The notes below the pieces were generated by a model. The model saw only the letters and a program-made list of their open reading frames with translations. It ran no database searches and was not told the origin of the DNA. Positions 33,394-43,934 of a DNA stretch of 64,000 nt are shown one piece after another. Position numbers and translations under genes: made by a program. This DNA comes from Wurfbainia villosa (taxonomy: Eukaryota; Streptophyta; Magnoliopsida; Zingiberales; Zingiberaceae): NCBI GenBank assembly GCA_025175895.1, contig CM046003.1, positions 29,595,245 to 29,659,244 of the forward strand, read 5' to 3'. Numbering within the stretch: position 1 is the first letter of the stretch; each line of letters starts with the position of its first letter.

Positions 33394-35331
33394 TTACCAA
33401 TGCAAGTAGAGAGCAGGGTGGTTCGTAGGAGGTAATCCTTGGTCAGCATACTGCCGAACCGCTTCATTAAATCCGTCCTAGAAGGTGGCACGCATCAGAG
33501 CTATTAACCGTTCACGTCGGCTCGAGTCGTCAGGACTTTGATTTTGATGAAGCCTGCAACAATTCTCTTGATGCTCCCAGAGGGATCGGCGCATTTCGCT
33601 ATAACACTGGGATATTTCCATAATAGCATCAGCCAGGACCGATATGTCGTCCGCTCGGGAGGTTTGGTCCTGTTGCAGGAGCTTCGTCATATCCATCATA
33701 TTCTGACGTATGGAGGTTGAAATCCCCTCTACCACCTCCGTATGGGACCTAGTGAGAATAAGCTCGCTACCCAGTCTCTGGAGGGGCGCTTCCTGCCTGC
33801 ATATACAGGCGTGAGCATGCACCCTAGAGGTTATTAAGGAGGAGTTTTCTTGTACCTCCTTGCATAAGCGGGTGCGGAGATCCCCTATCTTGTTTTCCTC
33901 TATCTGATATTGAGCCTGCAGATTCGCGATGGTCTCTGAGTCCCTTTGTTTCTCACGGAGGAGTTCCGCTACCTACTCTTGAAGGTCTGCCAACTCTTGG
34001 GAATGGGGAGTTTATCTTTCAGTTTGTTTTGGCTGAATGCCTTGCAGGGTAGATAGCAGTTCTGTGTGAGTTTGTTGTTGTGCCTGTAAGGCTGTTATGG
34101 ACTCGACATCCTTTTGCTATTGACGATGAGCTTCTGTCAGTTGCTCCTGACATTTCTTCAGTTGTTGTAACAAAAGTTGCTCCCGGCTCTGGGCAGTAGT
34201 CTGGTCCTCCAGTCGTTGTTGCTCCCACTTTAGAAACTGAGCTTGATATTGCTGGAAGGAGCGGTCCAGTTCTTGATAGTTGGTTAAGGCCTGGAGATTA
34301 TTCATCAAAAAGAAATCGTCAAGTGAAGAAAACTAGCAAAGTCAATTTGAGGAGCATACCAATTCTAGAACATGGCGCAAGCTCTCCATCCGTGGGGTTA
34401 ATTCTTCTAAGTTTAAGATTCAAAGACCACGGGTGGAAGAAGAAGAAGGGGTAGACGACACCAGAGGCGAATACTCACTCATGATGGGGTGATGAAAGTT
34501 GGGAGCAATGGGTTGCGCCGGGGGTTGAGGAGGAGAAGATGTGGTGCTTAAAGGAATGAGAGATGGCATAGGGGCAGCCAGATGGGCTGGGGGGCTATGA
34601 AAAGAGCTCTTGTTAAGAGGCTCAAAGAGATAGGAGAAGAAAGAGAAGAAGCAGAAGTGGGGAGTGGAAGACCCGAAACTACTTGCTGTGGAACAGGAAT
34701 GGAAGAATCTGCAGGAGGGGATTGGTCTGGTGAGGAGTTCGGTGAAGAAGGTATGGAAAGCACTGGGATGGAAAGCTCTTCGTTGGGAGGGGGAAGAGTA
34801 GAGGGGCCCTGACTTGTATCCAAATGAGGGGAAAAGCTTCCCAAATTTTGAGCATCGAGGGAAAGAGAAGATGGGGGAATCTCAACTATCATAGGTTCCG
34901 GTGCAAGGGAATGCTTCGGGGAAGGAGAAGGAGGGGGAGCAGAGGTGTCTTCTGCCTGTAGACGCTATCGTGCAGTGCCTCTTTGCTCAGCCTCATGTTG
35001 CAGGAAGGGAGGGGGTGATTTGCGGATTCCCAAGAGGGAAGGCGAAGAGATGGGCGAGTTAGGGTTATCTAGCGACATCGAAGATGAGGGGGGCAGGTTA
35101 TGCCAAGTGTATCCGGCATGGCCGAGATGGAAATTTCAGGTGAATCTAGAAGGAATGGGGCGCTGGAATAGAAGCAGTGGGAATGGCTGAAGGTAAAGAA
35201 GAAGGTGAAGGCGAAGGCGAAGGCGTTGCTAGTTGTTGACCCTCACCCCGCCTGGACTCTAGGCGGCGCTTTGCCACTTCCTGTTGAAAAAGGAATACAT
35301 CCTTCCCTTCGAGGGAAGAAAAGAAGCACAA
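33394..35331 (-). pseudogene. antisense ORF 1 of the gypsy element (Pro/Ser-rich, coiled coil)
   Basis: Minus-strand coding remains in order: Arg-rich VAKRRLESRRGEGQQLATP at about 35280, a long Ser/Pro-rich region (34892-34548, e.g. SIPSSPNSSPDQSPPADSS), a Gln-rich coiled coil (34308-34117, LLQQLKKCQEQLTEAHRQ), then MRRSLWEHQENCCRLHQNQ, ending FNEAVRQYADQGLPPTNHP and a stop at 33394. There are several stops and frameshifts. It lies antisense to and downstream of integrase, as described for antisense ORFs of Tat-lineage elements. Function unknown. A TATA-like box lies at 35449. Confidence 0.6.
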
Positions 35332-35448
35332 GAGTTAGTGGTTGGAACATCGGAGGATGGTGGTGAAAGAAAAAGAGGACAAAGAAGCAGAAGAAGATGG
35401 AAAGTCCGATAGAGAAGATGAAAATGGAGAAGAGGAAAGATGAAACGT

Positions 35449-35457
35449 CCTATATAG
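35449..35457 (-). promoter_or_regulatory. TATA-like box upstream of antisense ORF 1
   Basis: Minus-strand CTATATAGG about 115 bases upstream of the ATG at 35331. It is part of a pattern: all four antisense frames in this tail have such a box at a suitable distance. Confidence 0.45.
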
Positions 35458-35810
35458 AAGGAGCATTAAATGGGCTTGCGATGTCAATTGGGCTACAAAA
35501 CTGTGAAATGGGCCCCTGGAAATGTGGGAAATAATGATTTACTTTTCTTGTTGCTCGTTATCTGCTAGAACTGCTGTCTTCGTACGACAAAAGAACAAGA
35601 ACATTCAACTTCAGGGCAAAGATAGGACCCTCGAAGGTATATTTCTCATTTTCCTTTCAAGTTTGGCCCTAGCCAAGGCTGTTATCCCCGTTTTATGAAT
35701 GAATGAAGAAATAATGGCAGTATAGAAAAGGTTCTTTTAGCTTGAGAGGGCAGCTCCTTGGGTCAAGTTATCATATTTTCTATACGGCTCGGCATTAGCC
35801 GAAGTCGTTA

Positions 35811-36917
35811 TCCCTATGCGATGGTGGAACGGAAGAGTTGAGTATTTACTCAACTATATATTATTTTATCCCCGTGCGATGGTGGAATGGAAGAGTTGAG
35901 TATTTCCTCAACTATATATTATTTTATCCCCATGCGGTGGTGGAACGGAAGAGCTGAGTTTTCCCTCAACTATACATTATTTTATTCCCGTGCGGTGGTG
36001 GAACGGAAGAGTTGAGTATTTTCTCAACTATATATTATTTTATTCCCGTGCGATGGTGGAACGGAAGAGTTGAGTATTTCCTCAACTATATATTATTTTA
36101 TCCCCGTGCGGTGGTGGAACGGAAGAGCTGAGTTTTCTCTCAGCTATACATTATTTTATCCCCGTGCGGTGGTGGAACGAAAGAGTTGAATATTTCCTCA
36201 ACTATATATTATCTTATCCCCATGCGGTGGTAGAACGGAAGAGTTGAGTATTTCCTCAACTATATATTATTTTATCCCCGTGCGGTGGTGGAACGGAAGA
36301 GTTGAGTATTTCCTCAACTATATATTATTTTATCCCCGTGCGGTGGTGGAACGGAAGAGCTGAGTTTTCCCTCAGTTATACATTATTTTATCCCCGTGAG
36401 GTGGTGGAACGGAAGATTTGAGTATTTCCTCAACTATATATTATTTTATTCCTGTGCGGTGGTGGAACAGAAGAGTTGAGTATTTCCTCAACTATATATT
36501 ATTTTATCCCCGTGCGGTAGTGGAACAAAAGAGCTGAGTTTTCTCTCAGCTATACATTATTTTATCCCCATGTGGTGATGGAATTGAAGAGCTGAGTATT
36601 CCCTCAGCTATACATTATTTTATCCCCGTGCGATGGTGGAACGGAAGAGCTGAGTATTTTCTCAGCTATACATTATTTTATCCTCGTGTGGTGGTGGAAT
36701 GGAAAAGTTGAATATTTCCTCAGCTATATATTATTTTATTTTATCCCCGTGCGGTGGTGGAATGGAAGAGCTAAGTTTTCCCTCAACTATATATTATTTT
36801 ATCCCCGTGCGGTGGTGGAACGGAAGAGCTGAGTATTCCCTCAGCAATACATTATTTTATCCTTGTGTGGTGGTGGATCGGAAGAGCTGAGTTGTCCTTC
36901 AGCTATATATTATTTTA
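35811..36917 (+). repeat. 58-bp hairpin minisatellite, about 19 units
   Basis: Units have the core CCCGTGCGGTGGTGGAACGG, then a hairpin, then TATATATTATTTTAT. The hairpin is GTTGAG-TATTTC-CTCAAC in one unit type and GCTGAG-TTTTCC-CTCAGC in the other, so both arms change together. The first type is followed by TATATATT, the second by TATACATT. Period is 58 bp (62-63 in one unit with an extra TTTTA). A few units are mixed (35945, 36357, 36770). It lies between antisense ORFs 1 and 2. Open frames through it are artefacts. Confidence 0.93.
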
Positions 36918-37242
36918 TCTCCGTATAGACTGGAGTTTAATGTTAACTATACATTTTCCTATATCCTTGCACAACAGCGACATGAAGGAGCTGGATGCTC
37001 ATCTAAATGCATATGTGATTCTTGCGTAATGGAAGAATGAAGAAGTTGTATGCTTATCTGATTTTGGTACTATCCAGAGAAGTTTAAATTTCGCACAGTA
37101 GAAGGAAGGCCATAAAAGGGGGTAAGCAAAGAAGGATATGGGCGGGAGCTCATAATAAAGAAGTTCATTACTCTGGAAGAACTACATACTATAAATTCCC
37201 TAAAAGAAGAGAATAACAAAAGAAGCCCCTGTTTACAGGGGA

Positions 37243-37521
37243 TTACAGTTCTTTATGAGGAGGTACTGAAGGAGCCTCTTTGCGTGGCTTAGGTTGGCAT
37301 AGTAGCTGCTGGAGGTAAGATTGTTATATGAAGATATGTTTGGATAAGTTCTTCTGGGACACTGCTAGTTGCTGGTGCAGGGAGTAGTTGCTGGTAGAAG
37401 ACTCCCTTAAGCATCGCTGTAGATACTAGACTTGTTCTTCCAGATTTGCAATGTAGCGTTGTTCTTCAGTCTGTTCCTCGGGAGTAGGAGAGTTGCTGTC
37501 CTGTTCAGAAGTAGGTTCCAT
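37243..37521 (-). pseudogene. antisense ORF 2 (small coiled-coil protein, two stops)
   Basis: From ATG 37521 a 93-codon frame reads MEPTSEQDSNSPTPEEQTEE, then a coiled coil (RYIANLEEQV, YLQRCLRESSTSNYSLHQQL) and a Pro/Lys-rich end. There is a TAG at about codon 32 and a TAA at about codon 68. The reading is consistent in composition across both stops, which is why I take it as a decayed gene rather than chance. A TATA-like box lies 53 bases upstream. No family recognised. Confidence 0.5.
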
Positions 37522-37573
37522 GGTGAGGAGAGGAAGAGAAGGAGATGGATGCTAAGCAAATGGTGGTTTAGGG

Positions 37574-37582
37574 TTTTTATAG
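37574..37582 (-). promoter_or_regulatory. TATA-like box upstream of antisense ORF 2
   Basis: Minus-strand CTATAAAAA, a strong TATA match, 53 bases before the ATG at 37521; the space is pyrimidine-rich (CTCCTTCTCTTCCTCTCCTC), as in many plant 5' leaders. Confidence 0.55.
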
Positions 37583-37870
37583 AGGTAAAAGAAGGATGTT
37601 CATTGGCTTGCGAAGGAGGTGAAAGTAATAAATGCAAATAAAGAAGAGGAAGCGTAAAGACAGCGGTAGGGAGTTGTTGAATGCAGTAATTCTGAGAGGG
37701 ATGGTTCAAATTCCATGGAAGCAGTAAGGGTGAAGTATGTTCAGATAAGATTGTAGCCTTTTCTAGTTGCGATCGCTCTACATTTACAAGAAAACGACAA
37801 AAATAAGTATCAGTACCCCTTTTCTTTTTATTAACATGCCCAGCAGTAGTTACAATACTTAAGCAACTAA

Positions 37871-38335
37871 TTATACAAGCTTTTTATGGTTATCTTTGAT
37901 AGGGGAGCTATCAGAGGACTCCTTCGAAGGGAAAGGAACCAAAATGACTCTGTAAAGGTCACCTTGAGTCGGAGGGACAGCTGGTGGAGCTTCATCAAAA
38001 GGGGGCGGATGAACCCCCACTGAAGGGACTAGAACGAAAGCTAGGGCCGGCAGAAGCAGAGGGAGTTCAGTGGAGGCCCGAGGATCTCCTACGGTATATT
38101 CTTATGTCATGGGAGAATTCCAAACCTGGTTGCGGAATGAAGGGAAGGGGGCTCGGAAGGATTTCTCCCTATTAGGGGTTGGAGCATTGGTTGATGAAGG
38201 AGGAGGAAAGGGACGAAAATCTGAAGTCGTAGTTGATCGTGTAGCAGATTCTTCGACAGTTTCTGTGGCTAGGTCGTGTAGCTCAAAGGAATCAGAGTCT
38301 GAAGAGATCTCAATAGGATGTTTTGTGGAAGCCAT
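37871..38335 (-). pseudogene. antisense ORF 3 (small Ser/Pro-rich protein, one stop)
   Basis: ATG at 38335 opens MASTKHPIEISSDSDSFELH; a 155-codon frame runs to TAA at 37871 with one stop at 38102. The C-terminal half is Pro-rich (FDEAPPAVPPTQGDLYRVIL) and ends SDSSPIKDNHKKLV. A TATA-like box is 40 bases upstream. Acidic and Pro-rich composition with no recognised domain. Confidence 0.5.
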
Positions 38336-38374
38336 GAAGGTGGGATAGAAGGCAGAAGACGCTCGTGGTGACAA

Positions 38375-38383
38375 TTTATAATC
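38375..38383 (-). promoter_or_regulatory. TATA-like box upstream of antisense ORF 3
   Basis: Minus-strand GATTATAAA 40 bases before the ATG at 38335. Confidence 0.45.
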
Positions 38384-38772
38384 GAGGAAGGAAGAGAAGA
38401 TGGAAGGACGAACAAAATAATAGCATCAGCCTAGGAATTCATTGAGACGTCATTTCCGAAGCGGCCAATTATTTTGAGAAGATCAAGGGGCAAAAGTAAA
38501 TTGATTAATGACCGAGCCAAAAATTGGTTCAGGTCGGAGGAAGATCACGCTTAGGATGTCCTGAATGGATTCCCGGGCAGAAAATGTCATCACTCAGTTG
38601 ACGCTATGGAAGGCAGAGAATAGGAAGTTATTTCGAAGAGAAGAAGCCAAGGACAGACTTAAAATTCCCAACCCATATAAACACATACATAAGAGGTAAC
38701 ACAAAGCCGTACCAGTTCAAGCATTCCTTAATGACAGAGAATCAGTTAATACAATGAAGAAAATATGATAAA
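38384..38772. other. spacer between antisense ORFs 3 and 4
   Basis: Mixed-composition sequence with no open frame worth calling on either strand. It should hold the 3' end of the antisense ORF 4 transcript and the upstream region of ORF 3. Confidence 0.4.
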
Positions 38773-39276
38773 TTATAATTCAAAAAGTTCGGGGGGACAT
38801 CTGGCCAAAGCTATCTCGGGGTCCAAATAGCTGGTGTCCGTACCGGGAGGGGGGTATCCTCGTTCGACATTTAAAGAAGAAGACCCGTCGAAGCCTAGCA
38901 TGAACAAGTCTACCCTTTTCTGAACGTATCGCCCTTTCAAATCCGCCTCTTGCTCCTTTAATTGGATCTGGCAAGCAGCTAGTAGAGCCTGGCATGCGGC
39001 TAATTGGGTCGCTAAAGCATCTCTCTCTTTTGCTGTCGTCACTGCCTGCTGACCCAGAGAAGATAGGACTTCAGTATATTCCTTGAGAAGCTCCTGCTGT
39101 TGTTGGGTCGTCGAGGATAGGATTTCAGGGAAAGTAGCCACCATGGAAGAGAGTTTTCTACACTTCTCCAAGCAGGATTTCTGAGTAACTTCCCATGTTT
39201 GGTGTTCCTGTTGAAATTGACGGATAGTGGTTGAAGAATCAGCGGCCTAAATATACGCCTCCGCAAGCTGCCTTTT
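38773..39276 (-). pseudogene. antisense ORF 4, C-terminal part (coiled coil)
   Basis: Minus-strand frame with KCRKLSSMVATFPEILSS, a Gln/Glu-rich coiled coil (TQQQQELLKEYTEVLSSLGQ, ALATQLAACQALLAACQIQL), and a C-terminus DPEIALARCPPELFEL ending at 38773. The upstream continuation is cut by the solo LTR at 39282 and resumes at 41855. One stop lies near 39247. Confidence 0.65.
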
Positions 39277-39281
39277 ATATC

Positions 39282-41849
39282 TGTCACGCCGGAGCCTCGC
39301 GCATTTAAAATTCGGCAACATCTCCCTGTTGACTACAAGACACACATGACCCACTATACATCGTTCAACATGACTGGAACATAAACCACACATACATATC
39401 ATATATGGGCCTCAGGCCAACAACCAAAGTAAATAAAAAGTCTACAACATCTAGACTTACCTCTTCTGCCATCTGAGCAGGAATACACAACCAAAACGAA
39501 TCGAATAAAAATCCATAAGGACATATCAAATACCACCAAAACATCCACGAGTAAACCCAAAACACAAGTCTTACACATGTCTTCTAGTCAATATAACCGA
39601 AACCATAAGACCAAAAACAAAACCATTACGACGAGGGGGATTAGCAGCTGGACTCTCCTGACAGTGTCAACCTGAAATAGATATAAAACAACGGGGTAAG
39701 TTCAATGAACTCAGTGGGTATCAAGTCGACATGCATAGTAAGTTATATCTAACAATAATAATCATGTCAGTACAGTCTTCTGATCAATAATAGGAAATGC
39801 AAGGAAGAAATGCAGAAAGACTGTACTTACCTAAATCTCCTATCCTGACATAGGAGTGTGAGCCATACTAGCAGAAGTAAGGTCGTCAGACCAAATACAT
39901 GATGTATCCTGTATGCATGTCAATCATATGCAACAACCAAGGCAGCAATCAAAATGCAGCAAACACAAACAAATGTCATCCATGCAATATGCATGCGATG
40001 CAAATGACATGGTCACCCCTGACGCCAGTCAACCGCCTCACATGCGATGGTGAGACTGAGTGGGTAGGGCTATGACAACTGTGCACTCTACCATCACTGC
40101 TCCTGAGTGATCGAGTGGACAGGATGCTGTTGAAGTACACCTATCCTCCTACCCCAAACAGAGTGGGGGAGCAAAGCTCTCATCTCCCAGTGTCATAGAC
40201 CAAAGGAGGGATCCCTGCCCGCTACCATGCTGCCTCATCGCTACCCATGAGTGGATCAGCAGAGCCTGACAGAGCTACTGCACACACCCTTCTGATGTAC
40301 CACTAATCCATGAGTGGTTGTGTGTGCAGATCATGTAACTGGTTGCGAGCTCAACTACAAAGGAACCGCTGACCAGCCAGCATGCAATCATGCAAGATGG
40401 TGCATGACACTAAAGCATGTAACACCAACCAATATACGTCTCCAAATAATATGTACAAAAAAAAAGAGTACATATCAATGACCTAAGTATACAGGGAAAG
40501 TATATCTAAAAGCTATTCAAGTGCATGTCACAACTCCCAAAATAAGTACACATGGCGAGTATCGAGATAATATAGACTAAGATAGAAATGCATGCATCAG
40601 GTATGGCACAGTGACATACAAGGGTAGATAAGACATAAAAATTACTGTGAGCTATAGCCAACTACGCATATCAACATGACAATATCTAAAAGATAAGTCA
40701 AAGTACTCGCCTGCTATAATGCTTGAAATAGTGAAATCTTCATGCCCGTGGACCTGTCTCGTGACCAAAACCTGCATATAACATAATATACTCAGATTAT
40801 ATTACCAACCCTAATATCAAGTCCAAAATCTAATGGATTAAGCTATCCACTTAACCGATCACTCACCGCCGTATCAAAATATAATTCCTTCCCAAATCAA
40901 CTCCCAATTTCAGCCGACTTAACTACTTAATCCATCGCTCACAACTCCGTCACAAGCACAACCAACACATCACACCCCCTCAACATTCATCCATGTTGAA
41001 CAATAGCCATGCAACCACAACATAGCTCAAACCAACCTGGACAACTCCCGGGTAACATACAAATCGTACCCTATTCGGACTCCTCAGCTTAATCCCAGCT
41101 CCAATCACTCCATCACAGCCGACAAAACCCCAAAATCAGCCCATCCTGATCAAAACCCCTTGACCCACCGCAAGGATCTACCCCGCAAGACCCCCAGCAA
41201 AGCCCAACACCAAAATTGAAGAAGAAAACTAACAAACGAGGTATACCTGCACTTGGAATCCCCTCAATGGTATTTCCTCGATACGAGCCGATCGCGGCGG
41301 CGGTGGCTGGCCGGAGGACGATCGGCGCTGGCAGAGGAGGGCACACGATGTGTGCGTGTGGGAGGCTTAGCGAGCTACGACGAACAGGGTGCGACGGATG
41401 CTTACTGCAGCGCAGGCAGTGGCCTGACCGTCGGTGCGTGTGGCTCGGGCATGTAGCGGTGGAGAGGGGGAACTCGCGGTGGCCTGGGCATAGGGAAGGG
41501 CGGCGAGAAGATGCCCAAGGGAAGGAGATCCGACGCGGGGAGAAGGTCGCGTGAAGGAAAGGAGAGGAAGAAATTTGGCGCTGGGGGAAGGAGTTATTGC
41601 GAGAGAAGAGGGAGTTGGGTGCGACGGGGAAAGAAAATGAGAAATAGAAAACCTAGGTTTTCTATTTAAACCTTAGGTTAATGAAATTTATTAACTCCTC
41701 AATAACGGATAACCCAAACAGGCCTTGTAAAAATCTGTTAAATCTTTCCATATATAGTATCCTAAGAACTCCGTTTAAATCCATAAAAATTTCCAAAAAT
41801 TTATGAAAATTTTTATTTTCTGTATTATTTTATTTTCTGGTATTTTACA
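39282..41849 (-). repeat. solo LTR (gypsy type) splitting antisense ORF 4
   Basis: Flanked by ATATC at 39277-39281 and 41850-41854. Minus strand starts TGTAAAATACCAGAAAATAA and ends CTCCGGCGTGACA (2568 bp). Same family as 24280-27905 by its ends and by segments around 40010-40350, but shorter and divergent. There is no second LTR or internal domain. It lies inside a coiled-coil exon. Open frames of up to 112 codons at 41113-41554 lie in its GC-rich zone and are not genes. Confidence 0.9.
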
Positions 41850-42146
41850 ATATCCATCTAGCTCATGGGTCAGAAGGTCAACTTGCTGAAGTTGGCTGGA
41901 TTGTAAAAATACTTGATGTTGGAGGTCTTCATTTTTTCTTTGAAGTTGCTCCTTTTCACTTTGGGCCAGAGCCAGTTGAGTCATTGCATCTTCGCACCGA
42001 GCGATTAGATCAGCCTCCTTCTACTCACCTTCCTTCAGCTGGTGCGTGAGCTTCTTTTGGTGGGCCAGAGAGGCAAAATGGTGAGTCTCCACGTTGGATT
42101 GATATGTGACAATGTGGGACGTTATCTTATTATAAGTGGCCGATAC

Positions 42147-42224
42147 CTGAGGAAAAAGGGGCAGATATTGCAAATAGTAAGCATTGACATGTATATACTA
42201 AAGATAAAGAAAGCAAGTAATTAC
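42147..42224 (-). other. candidate intron 2 of antisense ORF 4 (78 bp)
   Basis: Minus strand: donor GAG|GTAATTACTT at 42224, acceptor TTTTTCCTCAG| at 42147, T-rich before the AG. Removing it joins the exon 2 frame (KLLAE) to an open coiled-coil frame; without it the frame stops. The size is normal for a plant intron. No transcript evidence. Confidence 0.55.
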
Positions 42225-42811
42225 CTCGGCCAAAAGTTTGCCCATATGGTCATAGGGGCCTTGCACACCCGATTGATTGAAGAATTTCACTTCTCCTAGA
42301 CGGCGGATCCTGAGGGAGGCCCCCAGAGTGGCTACCGAAGGATTTGGGAGAGGAAGATCTCTCCCCTCCGGAGGGGGAGAGGGAACCATAATCCGAGAGG
42401 GAGCGGGAGAGGAAGGTAGAGCAGTGGGAATATTTACAAGAAAAGATTCAGGGAGGGAATGATTTTGAGGGTTGGGTGGAACAGGAGATGAAACAGAAGA
42501 GTGAGAGGGAGAAGCTTCCCCTTGAGGGGAAGAGGGTGGGATAGCTAATGTAGTATCCCCCACTCTAGGTTCATATATAATTAAGCGTTGGTGCTTTTTT
42601 AGTTTTGAGGGGGATGATAAAGGAGAAGAGTGGGAAGAAGAAGACACGGAAAGGGAAGAAGAGCTAGGGGTACCTTCCCCGACAGGGCACAATATCTTCC
42701 GAGGCAAAGAAGGAGCAGCTTCAAATTTGCCTTTACCTCGCTTCTTGGAGGTCTTCTTTTTGGCTGCAACAATCTCCTCACCTTTTACGAAGGCGTCCTG
42801 CATTAGATTAT

Positions 42812-42884
42812 CTGCAAAATCTGTTGTTAAAAAGGTAGGTTGATCCAAAAAATTGGTTGCATCAAAATATGAATAATGTCCTAC
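42812..42884 (-). other. candidate intron 1 of antisense ORF 4 (about 64-73 bp)
   Basis: Minus strand: donor CATAG|GTAGGACATT at 42884, acceptor either ..GATTTTGCAG| (42812) or ..CAACAG| (42821). It joins the end of the first domain to DNLMQDAFVKGEE. AT-rich interior. The choice between the two acceptors cannot be settled by sequence alone. Confidence 0.45.
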
Positions 42885-43736
42885 CTATGACGTCCAGGGC
42901 GGTTAAGGGAAAAGGGGATAGCCCATGGCGACTGAAAAGAGGAGGTTTCATCAGATGTTCGAAAAAGTAGTGGAATTCTCTCAACACTCTGTAAATCTTA
43001 GGAAATTTGCATTGAGCCCTAATTTTGCAAAATGAGGGTAAGTCCGAAAGGTCTAGATTCCAGGTATCTGAGTAGGGGAGGGGCATCGGAAGTTGAGCAA
43101 AGAAATAGAGTGCTTCCCAGCCCTTGTGGGAAGATGACATGTTCACTAAAAATTGGCAATCCGAGCGGCTGGAGAGATAGAAAAGACCCTCCTTAGAGGA
43201 TTTCAATTGGAATAAGCAGTGGAATAGTTGGGGAGACAAAGGGAGATCTAAGTGTCGAAATACTATGATAGCTCCCGATAAAATGCAGAAGGAACTGGGG
43301 GTAAATTAGTTGAGGGGAAGTTTGTAAAAGTCCAAGATTTCTAGAAAAGAAGAGGGCATGGGAAAATATAAACCGTTAAGTAGTTGTTCTGAAAAGAAGC
43401 AAGTTAGGCCTGGGGGAGGATGATGGGGTCGGTAAGAAGTGGTATTGAAACAACATGGCACGGAAGAGTCTATAAATTGGTTCCTAAGGTTGAAGAAATA
43501 ATGTTTGCTATCTAACTGGATGACGGTGTGCTCATACCAAGGAAGTGAATGTGGGGTTTTTGGGGCCATAGGTATTGAACGAGGAAGAACACTTACTTGA
43601 AGGTTGAAGAAGGTACACTTGCAAAAGAAGGGGCTAGGGTGCTGGAACACCACCGGAAAAAATCGCTGGAAGGGAAAAGGGGAAAAGGCTGGATTGTTAG
43701 GCACGTTAAGTTATGCATAAAAGGGGAGGACGGAGA

Positions 43737-43745
43737 TTTATATAG
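43737..43745 (-). promoter_or_regulatory. TATA-like box upstream of antisense ORF 4
   Basis: Minus-strand CTATATAAA, a canonical plant TATA box, 168 bases upstream of the ATG at 43569. Confidence 0.55.
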
Positions 43746-43934
43746 GGTTTTGTGACTTTTCGACTACCTAAGAGAAAAAGAAAAGCGGGGCCCATGGGCC
43801 CATTAAGCCGCTCCGAGCATATGGGGTAAGGCAACGGGAAAAAATAAATTTGAATTGGTGAGGAAAGGGTGAGTTAGAGGCCTTATATATTTAGAAAGTC
43901 AAGCTTATGACTTCGCTTGACTATTTTTAGGGGT

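Larger units (their letters stand above)
41855..43569 (-). pseudogene. antisense ORF 4, N-terminal exons (gypsy-type transposase-like domain)
   Basis: Likely start ATG 43569 (MAPKTPHSLPWYEHTVIQLD). Exon 1 runs to about 42885 with LLNGLYFPMPSSFLEIL, one TAA at 43306, then KGWEALYFFAQLPMPLPYSD and KIYRVLREFHYFFEHLMKPP. This resembles the 'putative gypsy type transposon' N-terminal domain found in plants. Exon 2 (about 42811-42225) is basic then Ser/Pro-rich. Exon 3 from 42146 is a coiled coil (ALAQSEKEQLQRKNEDLQHQ) running to the solo LTR at 41850. Two introns with GT-AG ends fit. An in-frame ATG further upstream (43704) is possible but would lie at the TATA-defined start. Confidence 0.65.

Noticed and set aside
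33478..33822. Independent host gene of 114 codons
   Set aside because: It is in frame with downstream coding text ending at 33394 and fits the antisense ORF of the gypsy element.
35811..36917. CRISPR-like regular array
   Set aside because: The units are contiguous 58-bp repeats with no unique spacers, in plant DNA. It is a minisatellite.
41113..41554. Frames of 67-112 codons in GC-rich sequence
   Set aside because: Inside the second solo LTR (39282-41849), equivalent to the zone above; not genes.
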